A stretch of DNA of 64,000 bases from Acidobacteriota bacterium. GTDB lineage: Bacteria > Acidobacteriota > Vicinamibacteria > Vicinamibacterales > JAFNAJ01. The translations under genes were made by a program, and so were the position numbers. Under the pieces are notes generated by a model, which saw nothing but the letters and a program-made list of their open reading frames with translations, was not told the origin of the DNA and made no database searches. Of the stretch, positions 51,307 through 59,692 are shown in pieces. Within the stretch, counting starts at the first letter, position 1, and each line of letters begins with the position of its first letter. The DNA lies in assembly GCA_023384575.1 (NCBI GenBank), contig JAHDVP010000001.1:167428-231427 (forward strand), written 5' to 3'.

Positions 51307-52008
51307 ATGACGAAGACGGTGGTCGTCGCCGACGATACCGCGTTCGTGCGCGAGCGGTTCGCCGCGGCGCTGACGGAGGCCGGGCACCAGGCCGTCACGG
51401 TGCAGACGGCAGGCGAACTGCTGGCGCGGGTGCGAACCACCCACGAACAGATCGACCTGCTGGTCGTCGACCTGCGCCTGCCGCAGTCGCGCGGGGCCGA
51501 CCTGATCCGGGCGGTCAGGCAGTACGACGGTGGCCGCCTGCCGATCCTCGTGTTCAGCGGCACCGTCACCAGCGCCGATGAGGTGCGCGAACTGGCGGCG
51601 CTCGGCGTGTCGGGCTACGTGAACGAGTACACGGCGATGTCGCACATCCTGCCGTGCCTTGCGCCGCACCTCTTCCCGGACAGCTTCAACCGGCGCGGCA
51701 GCCCGCGCGTCAACGTCGCCGTGGCCGTGACCTACCGCCAGGGGCACACGGTGGCCTCGGCGCTGACGCTGAACATCGGCAAGGGCGGGCTCGCGATACG
51801 GACGATGACCCCGCTCCCGGTGGGCACGGAGGTCGACACGCGGTTCCGCCTGCCGGGCGGCTCACGTGACGTCGACGCCGTGGCGCGGGTGTGCTGGGCC
51901 GACCGGCACGTGGGCATGGGCCTGCAGTTCGAGCGCCTGACGGTCGCCGACCAGTCGGCGATCGACGAGTTCGTCGACGGCCACTTCTTCTCGAACCGCC
52001 GCGCCTGA
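51307..52008 (+). CDS. Response-regulator receiver fused to PilZ domain
   Basis: A 233-residue cytoplasmic protein. Residues 1-120 are a receiver: acidic pair VVVADD, phospho-acceptor D55 in LLVVDLRLP, switch residue in LVFSGT, but the usual Lys near 105 is replaced (GYVNEY). Residues about 128-225 form a PilZ domain with RRGSPR and NIGKGG; the usual Ser of the [DN]xSxxG motif is Gly, so cyclic-di-GMP affinity may be low. A receiver-PilZ fusion links phosphorelay and cyclic-di-GMP, as used in motility and polysaccharide control. The HD-GYP/GGDEF genes at 10.8-15.1 kb are possible partners. GTG 51301 is an alternative start. Confidence 0.85.
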   Translation: MTKTVVVADDTAFVRERFAAALTEAGHQAVTVQTAGELLARVRTTHEQIDLLVVDLRLPQSRGADLIRAVRQYDGGRLPILVFSGTVTSADEVRELAALGVSGYVNEYTAMSHILPCLAPHLFPDSFNRRGSPRVNVAVAVTYRQGHTVASALTLNIGKGGLAIRTMTPLPVGTEVDTRFRLPGGSRDVDAVARVCWADRHVGMGLQFERLTVADQSAIDEFVDGHFFSNRRA

Positions 52009-52112
52009 CCCCACCGGTCGGCAGCGAGCCGTTGCGGCCTCGGCTCCTCGCCGACGCGCCCCGTCCGCATCCCCGGAGTTCTGCAAAGGACCGACGGCGC
52101 CGGCAATCGCGC

Positions 52113-54287
52113 TCACGTCGTCCGCAACAGCCGCAGGCCGTTGCCGATGACGAGCAGCGACGCGCCGACGTCGGCGACGACCGCCATCCACAGCGTCGCG
52201 GCTCCGGCGACGGCGAGCCCCAGGAACACCGCCTTGATGCCGACCGACAGGGCGATGTTGGTCTTGATGTTCGTCACGGTCGCGCGGCTCAGGCGCAGCG
52301 CGAACGGGATCTTCGCCAGCTCGTCGGCCATGAGCGCGACGTCGGCCGTTTCGATGGCGGCGTCCGTGCCGGCGGCACCCATGACGATGCCGACGTCGGC
52401 CGCCGCGAGGGCGGGCGCGTCGTTCACGCCGTCGCCGACCATCGCGGTCACGCCATAGCGCTGCTTGAGCGCCTCGACGGCCGCCACCTTGTCTCCTGGC
52501 AGCAGTTCCGCGATGTAGTCGTCGAGGCCGAGGTCGCGCGCGACGGCACGTGCCGTCGGTTCGGCGTCGCCCGTGAGCATGACGACGTGTTCGACGCCGT
52601 GGTCGCGCAGCAACTCCACCGTGTCGCGGGCCGAGGGACGCACGACATCCGCGAGCGCGAAGAGCCCGACTGGCCGGCCGTCGATCGCCAGCAGCACGGG
52701 GGTCTGGCCTGCGCCCTCGACGTCGAGGGCGCGCGCGTGCGCATCGGGCCCGCAAAGGCCCACCTGCTCGAAGAAGCGATGGCTGCCGACGACGACGCGG
52801 CGGCCGTCGACCTCGCCCTCTGCCCCGAGGCCGGGCAGCGCGCGAAAGCGTGCGACCCTGCCGAGCGCGGCCCCTGCCGCCTCGGCGCGCCGGACGAACG
52901 CGCGTCCGATGGCGTGCTCGGAGCGTCGCTCGACCGTGGCGGCGGTGGCGAGCAGTTCGAGAGGATCGGCCCCGTCGAGCGCAACCGCATCGACCACCTG
53001 CACCTCGCCTCTGGTCAGGGTGCCGGTCTTGTCGAACGCGAGACAGCGCACGGCGGCGGCCCGCTCGAGGTGCAGGCCACCCTTGATGAGCACGCCATGG
53101 CGCGCGGCCGCGGCGAGCGCCGACACGATCGAGACCGGCGTCGAGATGACGAGCGCGCACGGGCACGCGATGATGAGGAGGACGAGCGCGCGGTACACCC
53201 ACTCCCCGGGCGGCTGGCCGAGGATCAGCGTGGGCACGATCGCGACGAGGCCCGAGAGCGCCAGCACGGCGGGCGTGTAGATCCGCGCGAAGCGGTCGAC
53301 GAACGCCTGGGCCGGCGCCCGCTGCGCCTGCGCCTGCTCGACGAGGTGGATGATGCGCGCGAGCGTGCTGTCGGCGGCCACGTGGCTGACGTCGACGTCG
53401 AGCGCGCCCGCGCCGTTGATGCTCCCGGCGAAGACGCGGTCGCCGGGCTGCTTGGCGGCCGGCAGCGACTCGCCCGTGACCGGAGCCTGGTTCACGTCGC
53501 TGTGCCCGGCCACGACCACGCCGTCCATCGGGATCTTCTCGCCAGGTCCGACGAGCACGAGATCGCCGACGGCGACCTGCGCGAGCGGCACCCGCTCGTC
53601 GCGTCCCTGGCGCCGCACGGTGGCCTCGGCCGGCGCGAGGTCCATCAGCGCCCGGATCGCCCGTCGGGCGCGGTCGAGACTGCGCGTCTCGAGCCACTGC
53701 GCGACGGCGAAGAGGAAGACGACCGTGGCGGCCTCGAACCACTCGCCGAGGATCACGGCGCCCGTCACCGCGATGGTCATGAGCGCGTTGATGTCGAGCG
53801 CCCGCGCCCGCACGGCGGCGAGCGCCCGTCGCACGGTGAACACGCCGCCCGTGACGATCGAGGCGACGTAGGGCGGGATCACCGCGGTCATCGGCGCGCC
53901 GGCCGCGTGCAGAGCCACGGCCACCGCCAGGCTCGCGCCGGATGCCACCACGAGCCGTTGCCGCCAGCGCGTCGTCGCCGTCTGGGTCGGCGTCGCGTCG
54001 TCCCGCTCGAGCCAGGCCCGCATGCCGGTCGCCGACACGACGTCGGCGATGGCGCGGGCGCCGACGCGCGCGGCATCGTGCTTCACGAGCAGGCGCTGCC
54101 CCATCACGTCGGCCGTCAGGCCGTGCACGCCGGGCACGCGCCCGAGCCGCTTCTCGAGGATGGCGACCTCTTCGTGGCAGTCCATGCCCTCGACCCGAAA
54201 CGTCGACTCGGCGTGCACCTCGCAAAGTCCGCAGGCTGTGGGGGTGGCCGCCGGGGCGCTCCCGGCGACCGGGCCGCGCGGGCTCAT
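52113..54287 (-). CDS. zntA: Zinc/cadmium-exporting P1B-type ATPase (ZntA/CadA-like)
   Basis: A 724-residue inner-membrane heavy-metal pump. The N-terminal metal domain has GMDCHEE (34-40), the Cys-acidic variant seen in Zn/Cd pumps in place of CxxC, preceded by a CGLCEVH cluster. Core motifs: VTGESLPAAK, the translocation motif CPC in IIACPCALVIS, DKTGTLT (phosphorylated Asp), and GDGVNDAPALAAADVGI. CPC with a GMDCxEE domain points to Zn2+/Cd2+/Pb2+ rather than copper. Its ATG overlaps the regulator's stop by four bases (ATGA), so the two are co-translated. Confidence 0.94.
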   Translation of the reverse strand: MSPRGPVAGSAPAATPTACGLCEVHAESTFRVEGMDCHEEVAILEKRLGRVPGVHGLTADVMGQRLLVKHDAARVGARAIADVVSATGMRAWLERDDATPTQTATTRWRQRLVVASGASLAVAVALHAAGAPMTAVIPPYVASIVTGGVFTVRRALAAVRARALDINALMTIAVTGAVILGEWFEAATVVFLFAVAQWLETRSLDRARRAIRALMDLAPAEATVRRQGRDERVPLAQVAVGDLVLVGPGEKIPMDGVVVAGHSDVNQAPVTGESLPAAKQPGDRVFAGSINGAGALDVDVSHVAADSTLARIIHLVEQAQAQRAPAQAFVDRFARIYTPAVLALSGLVAIVPTLILGQPPGEWVYRALVLLIIACPCALVISTPVSIVSALAAAARHGVLIKGGLHLERAAAVRCLAFDKTGTLTRGEVQVVDAVALDGADPLELLATAATVERRSEHAIGRAFVRRAEAAGAALGRVARFRALPGLGAEGEVDGRRVVVGSHRFFEQVGLCGPDAHARALDVEGAGQTPVLLAIDGRPVGLFALADVVRPSARDTVELLRDHGVEHVVMLTGDAEPTARAVARDLGLDDYIAELLPGDKVAAVEALKQRYGVTAMVGDGVNDAPALAAADVGIVMGAAGTDAAIETADVALMADELAKIPFALRLSRATVTNIKTNIALSVGIKAVFLGLAVAGAATLWMAVVADVGASLLVIGNGLRLLRTT

Positions 54288-54727
54288 CGACGACCTCGCG
54301 AACCTGCGCGGGGCTCGGCCCGGCGCGACTGGGGCCGCGCCTCTTCGACGTGGCGCAGGCCCTGGGCGAAGAGCTCGGTGATGTGCTGGTCGTCGAGGGC
54401 GTAGTAGACCATGCGACCCTCGCGTCGTGCGCGCACGAGCCGCATGTGGCGCAGCAGTCGCAGCTGGTGCGAGACGGCCGACTCGGTGAGGCCGACGAGC
54501 GTCGCGATGTCACACACGCACAGCTCGTGGCGCGCGAGCGCGTCGAGAATGCGGACGCGCGTCGGGTCGCCGAGGGTGCGGAACATCTCGGCGAGGTCGG
54601 CGACGGCCGCGTCGGCGAGCTGCGAGGCGCGCAATGACGCGACGATGGCGGCGTCGGCGTGGAAGACCTCGCAGCGGTCGGCCTCGGGCGGCTCGCCCGG
54701 CGCGACCACATATGAATACTTGCTCAC
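54284..54727 (-). CDS. ArsR/SmtB family metal-sensing repressor (CadC/ZiaR-like)
   Basis: A 147-residue winged-helix repressor. Two complete metal sites are visible: alpha3N, with Cys19 (RCEVFH) plus Cys70 and Cys72 of ELCVCDIA, as in CadC; and alpha5, D113-x-H115 with H126 and E129, the exact SmtB spacing. The DNA-reading helix is TESAVSHQLRLLRHM. It should repress itself and the pump and release on Zn, Cd or Pb. The start is GTG 54727, 7 bases after a -10 box, without a ribosome binding site, so the message is probably leaderless; a longer frame to 54802 would cross the promoter. Confidence 0.92.
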   Translation of the reverse strand: MSKYSYVVAPGEPPEADRCEVFHADAAIVASLRASQLADAAVADLAEMFRTLGDPTRVRILDALARHELCVCDIATLVGLTESAVSHQLRLLRHMRLVRARREGRMVYYALDDQHITELFAQGLRHVEEARPQSRRAEPRAGSRGRR

Positions 54728-54763
54728 GTGTCGAAGTATAAGGCCAGGCACTGGCCAGCGCAA
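54716..54763 (-). promoter_or_regulatory. Promoter-operator of the metal-efflux operon
   Basis: Minus strand: TTGCGC (54758-54763), exact 17-base spacer, TATACT (54735-54740), then 7 bases to the GTG. An inverted repeat, ATACTT (54716-54721) and AAGTAT (54734-54739) with 12 bases between, overlaps the -10 box and the first codons, the geometry of SmtB/CadC operators. Repression by promoter occlusion is therefore expected. Confidence 0.7.
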
Positions 54764-54805
54764 GACCGCCTCGACGCCCGCCAAAGGACGGCAGGCCGAC
54801 ACCTC

Positions 54806-54829
54806 GAAAAGGTGACTGTCCCCTTTTTG
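54806..54829. repeat. Short palindromic REP-like element (RAYT-associated type)
   Basis: GAAAAGGTGACTGTCCCCTTTTT has AAAAGG and CCTTTT arms around a short loop, embedded in AT-rich ends unlike the flanking DNA. From memory, closely similar AAAGGTGAC..GTCACC/CCCCTTTT palindromes are scattered in many genomes near REP-associated tyrosine transposases. It lies between the divergent metal regulator and the ABC operon and could also act as a terminator or transcript end. Confidence 0.45.
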
Positions 54830-54854
54830 GTCGCTCGGACGGGCTCCGGGTCGG

Positions 54855-54884
54855 TTGACACCGATTTTCCGTTACCGCTACCAT
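54855..54884 (+). promoter_or_regulatory. Promoter of the ABC/Gld-like operon
   Basis: Consensus -35 TTGACA (54855-54860), 18-base spacer, TACCAT (54879-54884). Transcription would start about 100 bases before the GTG of the ATPase gene, leaving a sizeable untranslated leader in which I see no known riboswitch. Confidence 0.6.
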
Positions 54885-54992
54885 GACGGATCGCAGCGTT
54901 AATCTTTTGCGCGTCTATACCTTACGCGCGCCCGGCGAGTCGCTCCCGCACCGCCGGCCGCGCCTCCACCTCACCACCGCGGAGTCACCATC

Positions 54993-55982
54993 GTGATCGA
55001 GGTTCAGCAGCTCACGAAGCGCTACGGTCCCTTCACCGCAGTCGACGACGTCAGCTTCCGGGTCGAGAAGGGCGAGATCCTCGGCTTCCTCGGACCGAAC
55101 GGCGCCGGCAAGACGACCACCATGCGCATCCTCACCGGCTACATGCCGGCCACGTCGGGACGCGCGCTCGTCGCCGGCTACGACGTCTTCGACCAGCCGA
55201 TCGAAGCCAAGCGGCGTACCGGGTACCTGCCCGAGACGCCGCCGCTCTATCCCGAGATGACGGTGCGCGAGTACCTGACCTTCGTCTCGAAGATCAAAGG
55301 CGTCACACCCGGCGACCGCAGCCGCCGGATGGCGTGGGCGATGGAGAAGGCCAGGATCGGCGACGTCGCCGACAAGCACTGCGCGAAGCTCTCGAAGGGC
55401 TACCGCCAGCGGGTCGGCCTCGCGCAGGCGATCATCCACAACCCGGATGTCCTCATCCTCGACGAGCCGACGGCCGGGCTCGACCCCAAGCAGATCCTCG
55501 AGACGCGGGACCTCATTAAGAGCCTCGCCGGCGAGCACACCGTCGTCTTGAGCACCCACATCCTGCCCGAGGTCTCGCAGACCTGCCATCGCGTGGTGAT
55601 CATCAACAGGGGCCGGGTCGTCGCCGTCGACACCCCCGACAACCTGACGGCGCGCCTCAAAGGGACCGAGACGATGTACCTGCAGGTCGACGGCGGCGGG
55701 GCCGACGTCGGGGCCGCGCTGCGGGCGCTGCCGGGCGTCACCAGCGTCCAGACCGCCGACGCGCGCAACGGCGTCGTCGGGTACGAAGTGGAGAGCGCCC
55801 AGGGGCGCGACGTGCGCCGCGATCTCGCGCGCGCGGTGGTCGGTCAGGGGTGGGGCCTGCTCGAGCTGCGGCCCATGCGGATGAGCCTCGAGGAGATCTT
55901 CCTCCAGCTCACCACCGAAGAGACCGACAACGCGCCCGTGCCGGACGCGGCACCGGCTGTGGAGGAGCCGACCCATGACTAA
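54993..55982 (+). CDS. ABC transporter ATP-binding protein (GldA-like)
   Basis: A 329-residue ATPase. Walker A GPNGAGKTTT, Q-loop region near TGYLPETPPLYPEM, signature LSKGYRQRVGLAQA, Walker B VLILDEPTAGLD, and the switch His in STHILPE. The extended C-terminus (about 230-329, acidic and Pro/Ala-rich at the end) is typical of GldA/NatA-type exporters. The GTG start follows GCGGAG. It overlaps the permease gene by eight bases and heads the GldA-GldF-GldG-DUF4340-PBP4 run. Confidence 0.92.
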   Translation: MIEVQQLTKRYGPFTAVDDVSFRVEKGEILGFLGPNGAGKTTTMRILTGYMPATSGRALVAGYDVFDQPIEAKRRTGYLPETPPLYPEMTVREYLTFVSKIKGVTPGDRSRRMAWAMEKARIGDVADKHCAKLSKGYRQRVGLAQAIIHNPDVLILDEPTAGLDPKQILETRDLIKSLAGEHTVVLSTHILPEVSQTCHRVVIINRGRVVAVDTPDNLTARLKGTETMYLQVDGGGADVGAALRALPGVTSVQTADARNGVVGYEVESAQGRDVRRDLARAVVGQGWGLLELRPMRMSLEEIFLQLTTEETDNAPVPDAAPAVEEPTHD

Positions 55983-56742
55983 CGTGCTCGCGCTTGCCGG
56001 CCGCGAGCTGCGCGCCTACTTCGCCTCGCCGATCGCCTACGTGGTCACGGGCTTCTTCGCGCTGCTCTTCGGCTACTTCTTCGTCGCCTTTCTCTCGTTC
56101 TTCGTCACGCAGACCCAGCAGATGGGCGCCTTCGGGGGCGGGGGGTCGGTGAACGTGAACCAGATGCTCATCCGGCCGCTCGTGCTCAACACGAGCGTCG
56201 TTGCGCTCTTCGCGCTGCCCATGATGACGATGCGCACCTTCTCCGAGGAGAAGCGGTCGGGCACGATCGAGCTGCTGCTCACCTCGCCGCTCTCCGACTT
56301 CCAGATCATCATGGGCAAGTTCCTCGGCGCGATGGCGCTCTACGCCGTGATGCTGGCGGTGACGCTGCTCTCCGTGGCGTGGCTCTTCGTCTTCGGCAAC
56401 CCCGAGTGGAAGCAGGTCGCCACGAGCTACCTGGGCCTGCTGCTGATGGGCGGCTCGTTCATCGCGCTCGGCCTGTTCGTCTCGAGCCTGACGAAGAACC
56501 AGATCGTGGCCGGCTTCATCACGTTCGCGCTGGCGCTGCTGCTGTGGGTGCTCAACTGGGCGGCCGAGTCGGCCGGCCCGACGGCCCGCGCCGTGCTGTC
56601 GTACCTGTCGATCACCGAGCACTTCGACGACTTCGCGAAGGGCATCGTCGACACCAAGCACGTCCTCTATTACCTGTCGTTCATCACGTTCGGTCTCTTC
56701 CTGACCGCCAAGTCGCTCGACGCCGAGCGGTGGCGGGGGTAG
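55975..56742 (+). CDS. ABC-2 type permease (GldF-like)
   Basis: A 255-residue membrane protein with six hydrophobic segments. LALAGRELRAYFASPIAYVV at the N-terminus, MMTMRTFSEEKRSGTIELLLTSPLSD in the cytosolic loop, and FVSSLTKNQIVAGFITFALALLLW are hallmarks of the GldF/NosY permease group. With the ATPase it forms an exporter related to the gliding-motility ABC complex, which in many non-gliding bacteria has unknown cargo. Confidence 0.9.
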   Translation: MTNVLALAGRELRAYFASPIAYVVTGFFALLFGYFFVAFLSFFVTQTQQMGAFGGGGSVNVNQMLIRPLVLNTSVVALFALPMMTMRTFSEEKRSGTIELLLTSPLSDFQIIMGKFLGAMALYAVMLAVTLLSVAWLFVFGNPEWKQVATSYLGLLLMGGSFIALGLFVSSLTKNQIVAGFITFALALLLWVLNWAAESAGPTARAVLSYLSITEHFDDFAKGIVDTKHVLYYLSFITFGLFLTAKSLDAERWRG

Positions 56743-56748
56743 GTCACG

Positions 56749-58359
56749 GTGAAACGGATTCTCGACATCCTCGGCTGGATGGGCACGGCCCTCGTCGTGG
56801 CCGCGCTCGCCGTCTACTTCATCCGACCGGAGCTGCGCACGGTGTGGAACGGACTCGCGATTGCGGGTCTCGTCTGCGCCCTCGCCTACATCGTGAGCCA
56901 GTGGCGCGAGGTGCTCGCGACGTTCTCGACCCGGCAGGCGCGGTACGGCACCCTCTCGCTCGCGAGCATCGTCATCGTGCTCGGCATCCTCGTCGCGCTC
57001 AACTACGTGGGATCGCGGCAGAACAAGCGCTGGGACTTCACCGAGGCGAAGCAGTTCAGCGTCTCCGACCAGACGCGCCGCGTGCTCGTCGGCCTCGAGC
57101 AGCCGGTGCAGATCAGGGTGTTCAGCCGCGCCGACGAGTTCGGCCGCTTCCGCGACCGGTTGAGCGAGTACGAGTACGTCTCGCCGCGCGTGCAGGTCGA
57201 GTACATCGACGTCGACAAGGAGCCCGCCCGCGCCCGTCAGTACCAGATCCAGCAGTACGGCACCATCGTCGTCGAGTACGGCGATCGCACCGAGCGCACG
57301 ACGTCGGACACCGAACAGGACATCACCAACGCCATCGTCAAGGCGGTCGAGGGGCGACAGAAGAAGGTGTACTTCGTCCAGGGCCACGGCGAGAAGGACC
57401 CCGTGAGCGCCGACCAGCGCGCGGGCTACAACCAGATCGCGCAGGCGCTCGGCCGCGACAACTTCGAGGTCGACCGCCTGGTGCTGGCCCAGGCCGGCCA
57501 GGTACCCGACGACGCCTCGGTCGTCGTCGTCGCCGGGCCCACGAGCGACTACCTCGAGCCGGAGGTCGATCTGCTCCGACGGTATCTCGAACGGGGGGGC
57601 GCGGTGATGTTCCTGCTCGACCCGCCCGACGGACCCGACGGCCCTGCGCTGCCGAACCTGCGCGCGCTCGTCCGCGAGTGGGGCATCGAGGTCGGCGACA
57701 ACGTCGTGGTCGACGTGAGCGGCATCGGGCAGCTGCTCGGGCAGGGCCCGGCCACGCCGCTCGCCGCCAACTACCCGCCGCACCCGATTGTCGAGCGCTT
57801 CAACGTGATCACCGCGTTTCCGCTGGCGCGCAGCGTCAAGCCCGCCGGCGATCCGGGCGAATCGAGCCGTGTCGCTCAGACGTTCGCCGAGACGAGCGAG
57901 CAGAGCTGGGCCGAGTCCGACCTCGAGGCCCTGGGCGCGGGTACGAGCGTCGCCTTCGACGAGGCGTCCGGCGATCTGCCGGGTCCCGTCTCGATCGCTG
58001 CCGCGGTCTCGGCCCTCGTCGACACCCCGAAGGAGACGGCGGAGGAGGCACCCGGCGACGAGGGCGGTGACGGCGACGCGCCGACCACGCGCGATGCCCG
58101 GGTCGTGGTGTTCGGCGACTCGGACTTCGTGGCGAACTCCGGCATCCGCCTGACACCCGGCAACCCCGACCTCTTCCTCAACGCGATGAACTGGCTGGCG
58201 CAGCAGGAGAACCTGATCGCCATCCGTCCGCGCGAGGCCGACGACCGGCGCCTCACGATCACCGGCGACCGGCAGCGGCTGACGTACCTCTTCTCTCTGG
58301 TGTTCGTGCCGGTCGTCATCTTCGCGGCCGGCATCTACACCTGGTGGCGGAGGCGCTGA
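56749..58359 (+). CDS. GldG-like auxiliary protein of the ABC system
   Basis: A 536-residue protein with two N-terminal membrane helices, a third at about 65-85, a large periplasmic region and a final C-terminal helix (LFSLVFVPVVIFAAGIYTWW). Periplasmic landmarks: NKRWDFTEAKQFSVSDQTRRVL, FVQGHGEKDP, VVVVAGPTSDYLEPEVDLLRRYL and MFLLDPP, as in GldG and related ABC auxiliary proteins. An Asp/Glu/Gly linker lies near residues 425-445. GTG start six bases after the permease stop. Confidence 0.88.
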   Translation: MKRILDILGWMGTALVVAALAVYFIRPELRTVWNGLAIAGLVCALAYIVSQWREVLATFSTRQARYGTLSLASIVIVLGILVALNYVGSRQNKRWDFTEAKQFSVSDQTRRVLVGLEQPVQIRVFSRADEFGRFRDRLSEYEYVSPRVQVEYIDVDKEPARARQYQIQQYGTIVVEYGDRTERTTSDTEQDITNAIVKAVEGRQKKVYFVQGHGEKDPVSADQRAGYNQIAQALGRDNFEVDRLVLAQAGQVPDDASVVVVAGPTSDYLEPEVDLLRRYLERGGAVMFLLDPPDGPDGPALPNLRALVREWGIEVGDNVVVDVSGIGQLLGQGPATPLAANYPPHPIVERFNVITAFPLARSVKPAGDPGESSRVAQTFAETSEQSWAESDLEALGAGTSVAFDEASGDLPGPVSIAAAVSALVDTPKETAEEAPGDEGGDGDAPTTRDARVVVFGDSDFVANSGIRLTPGNPDLFLNAMNWLAQQENLIAIRPREADDRRLTITGDRQRLTYLFSLVFVPVVIFAAGIYTWWRRR

Positions 58360-58360
58360 C

Positions 58361-59692
58361 GTGCGCGGGCTGCGATCGACCCTCGTCCTCCTCGTGGTGC
58401 TCGCGGCGCTCGGCGCCTACATCTACTTCGTCGAGTCGAAACGCGACCCCACGGCCTCGCTGCCCGAGCGCGTGCGGATCTTCGATGTCGACGCGTCGAA
58501 GATCGTGGCGCTCGATCTCGTGTCGAGCACCGGAGAACGGACGACGCTCGAGAAGCGGGACGCGGGGTGGCGCGTGACGGCACCAGCCGACCTCGCCGCC
58601 GACGAGGCCGAGATCTCGGCCATCACGAGCAACCTGGCGACCGTCGACGTCGAGCGCGAGGTCGACCCGAACCCGGCCGACCTCGCGCAGTTCGGCCTCG
58701 AGACGCCCAGAATCGTCGTCGGCTTCCGCGTCGAGGGATCCGACACGGTCGAGCGGCTCGAGATCGGCGAGAAGACCGCGACGGGCGGCGACCTGTACGC
58801 CAAGACCGGCAGCAGCCCGCGCGTGTTCCTGATCTCCGGGTTCCTCGACACGACGTTCGACCGGGAGACCTTCGACCTGCGCGACAAGGCGATTTTGGTC
58901 TTCGACCGCACGGCGGTGACGAGTGCCGAGGTCGTCTCGGCCGATCACGCCGTGACGTTCACCCGGGCCGGTGAGAGCTGGCGCCTGTCGACGCCGTTCG
59001 ACGCGAAGGCCGACTACTCGGCGGTCGAGGCCCTGCTCGGACGCCTGGGGTCGGCGCAGATGAAGGCCATCGTCGACGAGGCGCCAGCCGACCTGACGAA
59101 GTACGGGCTCGCGCGACCGTCGGTCACGGTGACGCTGTCGGCGGGAAGCGCGCGCGCGGCGCTGCTCGTCGGCGACCGGACGCCCGACAACCTCGTCTAC
59201 GCGAAGGACGCCTCGCGCACGATGGTCTTCACGGTCGACAGCTTCGTGGTGGAAGACCTCCGGAAAGCGCCGAACGACTTCCGGCCGAAGGACGTCTTCG
59301 AGTTCCGGAGCTTCACCGGCACCCGCTTCGAGGTCCTCCGAGGCGGAACGAGGACGGTCTTCGAGAAGGGGCGCGCGGGCGACGACGAGGCCACGGAGCG
59401 CTGGAGACAGGTGCAGCCGGAAGCCGAGATCGAGACGGCCAAGATCGACGACTTCCTCTCGCGGATCTCGAACCTGCGCGCCGAGTCGTTCGTTGCGGCG
59501 CTTCCGGGTGACGCGACCGAGATCGTCCGGGCGATCGCGGTCTCGCGCGATGGGTCGGTCGAGGAGGTCGTGAACTTCTTCCGCTCAGGCGACGTGACGT
59601 TCGTCGTCCGGCCCGACGAACCCGGCGCCGCGGTGGTGTCCACCGCCGGCGTCGACGGCGCGCTCTCGGCCCTCGACGAGATGAAGTCATGA
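58361..59692 (+). CDS. DUF4340 protein linked to the GldG-like system
   Basis: A 443-residue protein with one N-terminal membrane helix (LVLLVVLAALGAYIYFVE), then repeated beta-rich DUF4340 modules: GWRVTAPADLAADEAEISAI in the first and SWRLSTPFDAKADYSAVEAL in the second. DUF4340 genes commonly follow gldG-type genes, suggesting a structural partner in the periplasm; function is unknown. It starts at GTG immediately after the previous stop and overlaps the PBP4 start by four bases. Confidence 0.85.
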   Translation: MRGLRSTLVLLVVLAALGAYIYFVESKRDPTASLPERVRIFDVDASKIVALDLVSSTGERTTLEKRDAGWRVTAPADLAADEAEISAITSNLATVDVEREVDPNPADLAQFGLETPRIVVGFRVEGSDTVERLEIGEKTATGGDLYAKTGSSPRVFLISGFLDTTFDRETFDLRDKAILVFDRTAVTSAEVVSADHAVTFTRAGESWRLSTPFDAKADYSAVEALLGRLGSAQMKAIVDEAPADLTKYGLARPSVTVTLSAGSARAALLVGDRTPDNLVYAKDASRTMVFTVDSFVVEDLRKAPNDFRPKDVFEFRSFTGTRFEVLRGGTRTVFEKGRAGDDEATERWRQVQPEAEIETAKIDDFLSRISNLRAESFVAALPGDATEIVRAIAVSRDGSVEEVVNFFRSGDVTFVVRPDEPGAAVVSTAGVDGALSALDEMKS

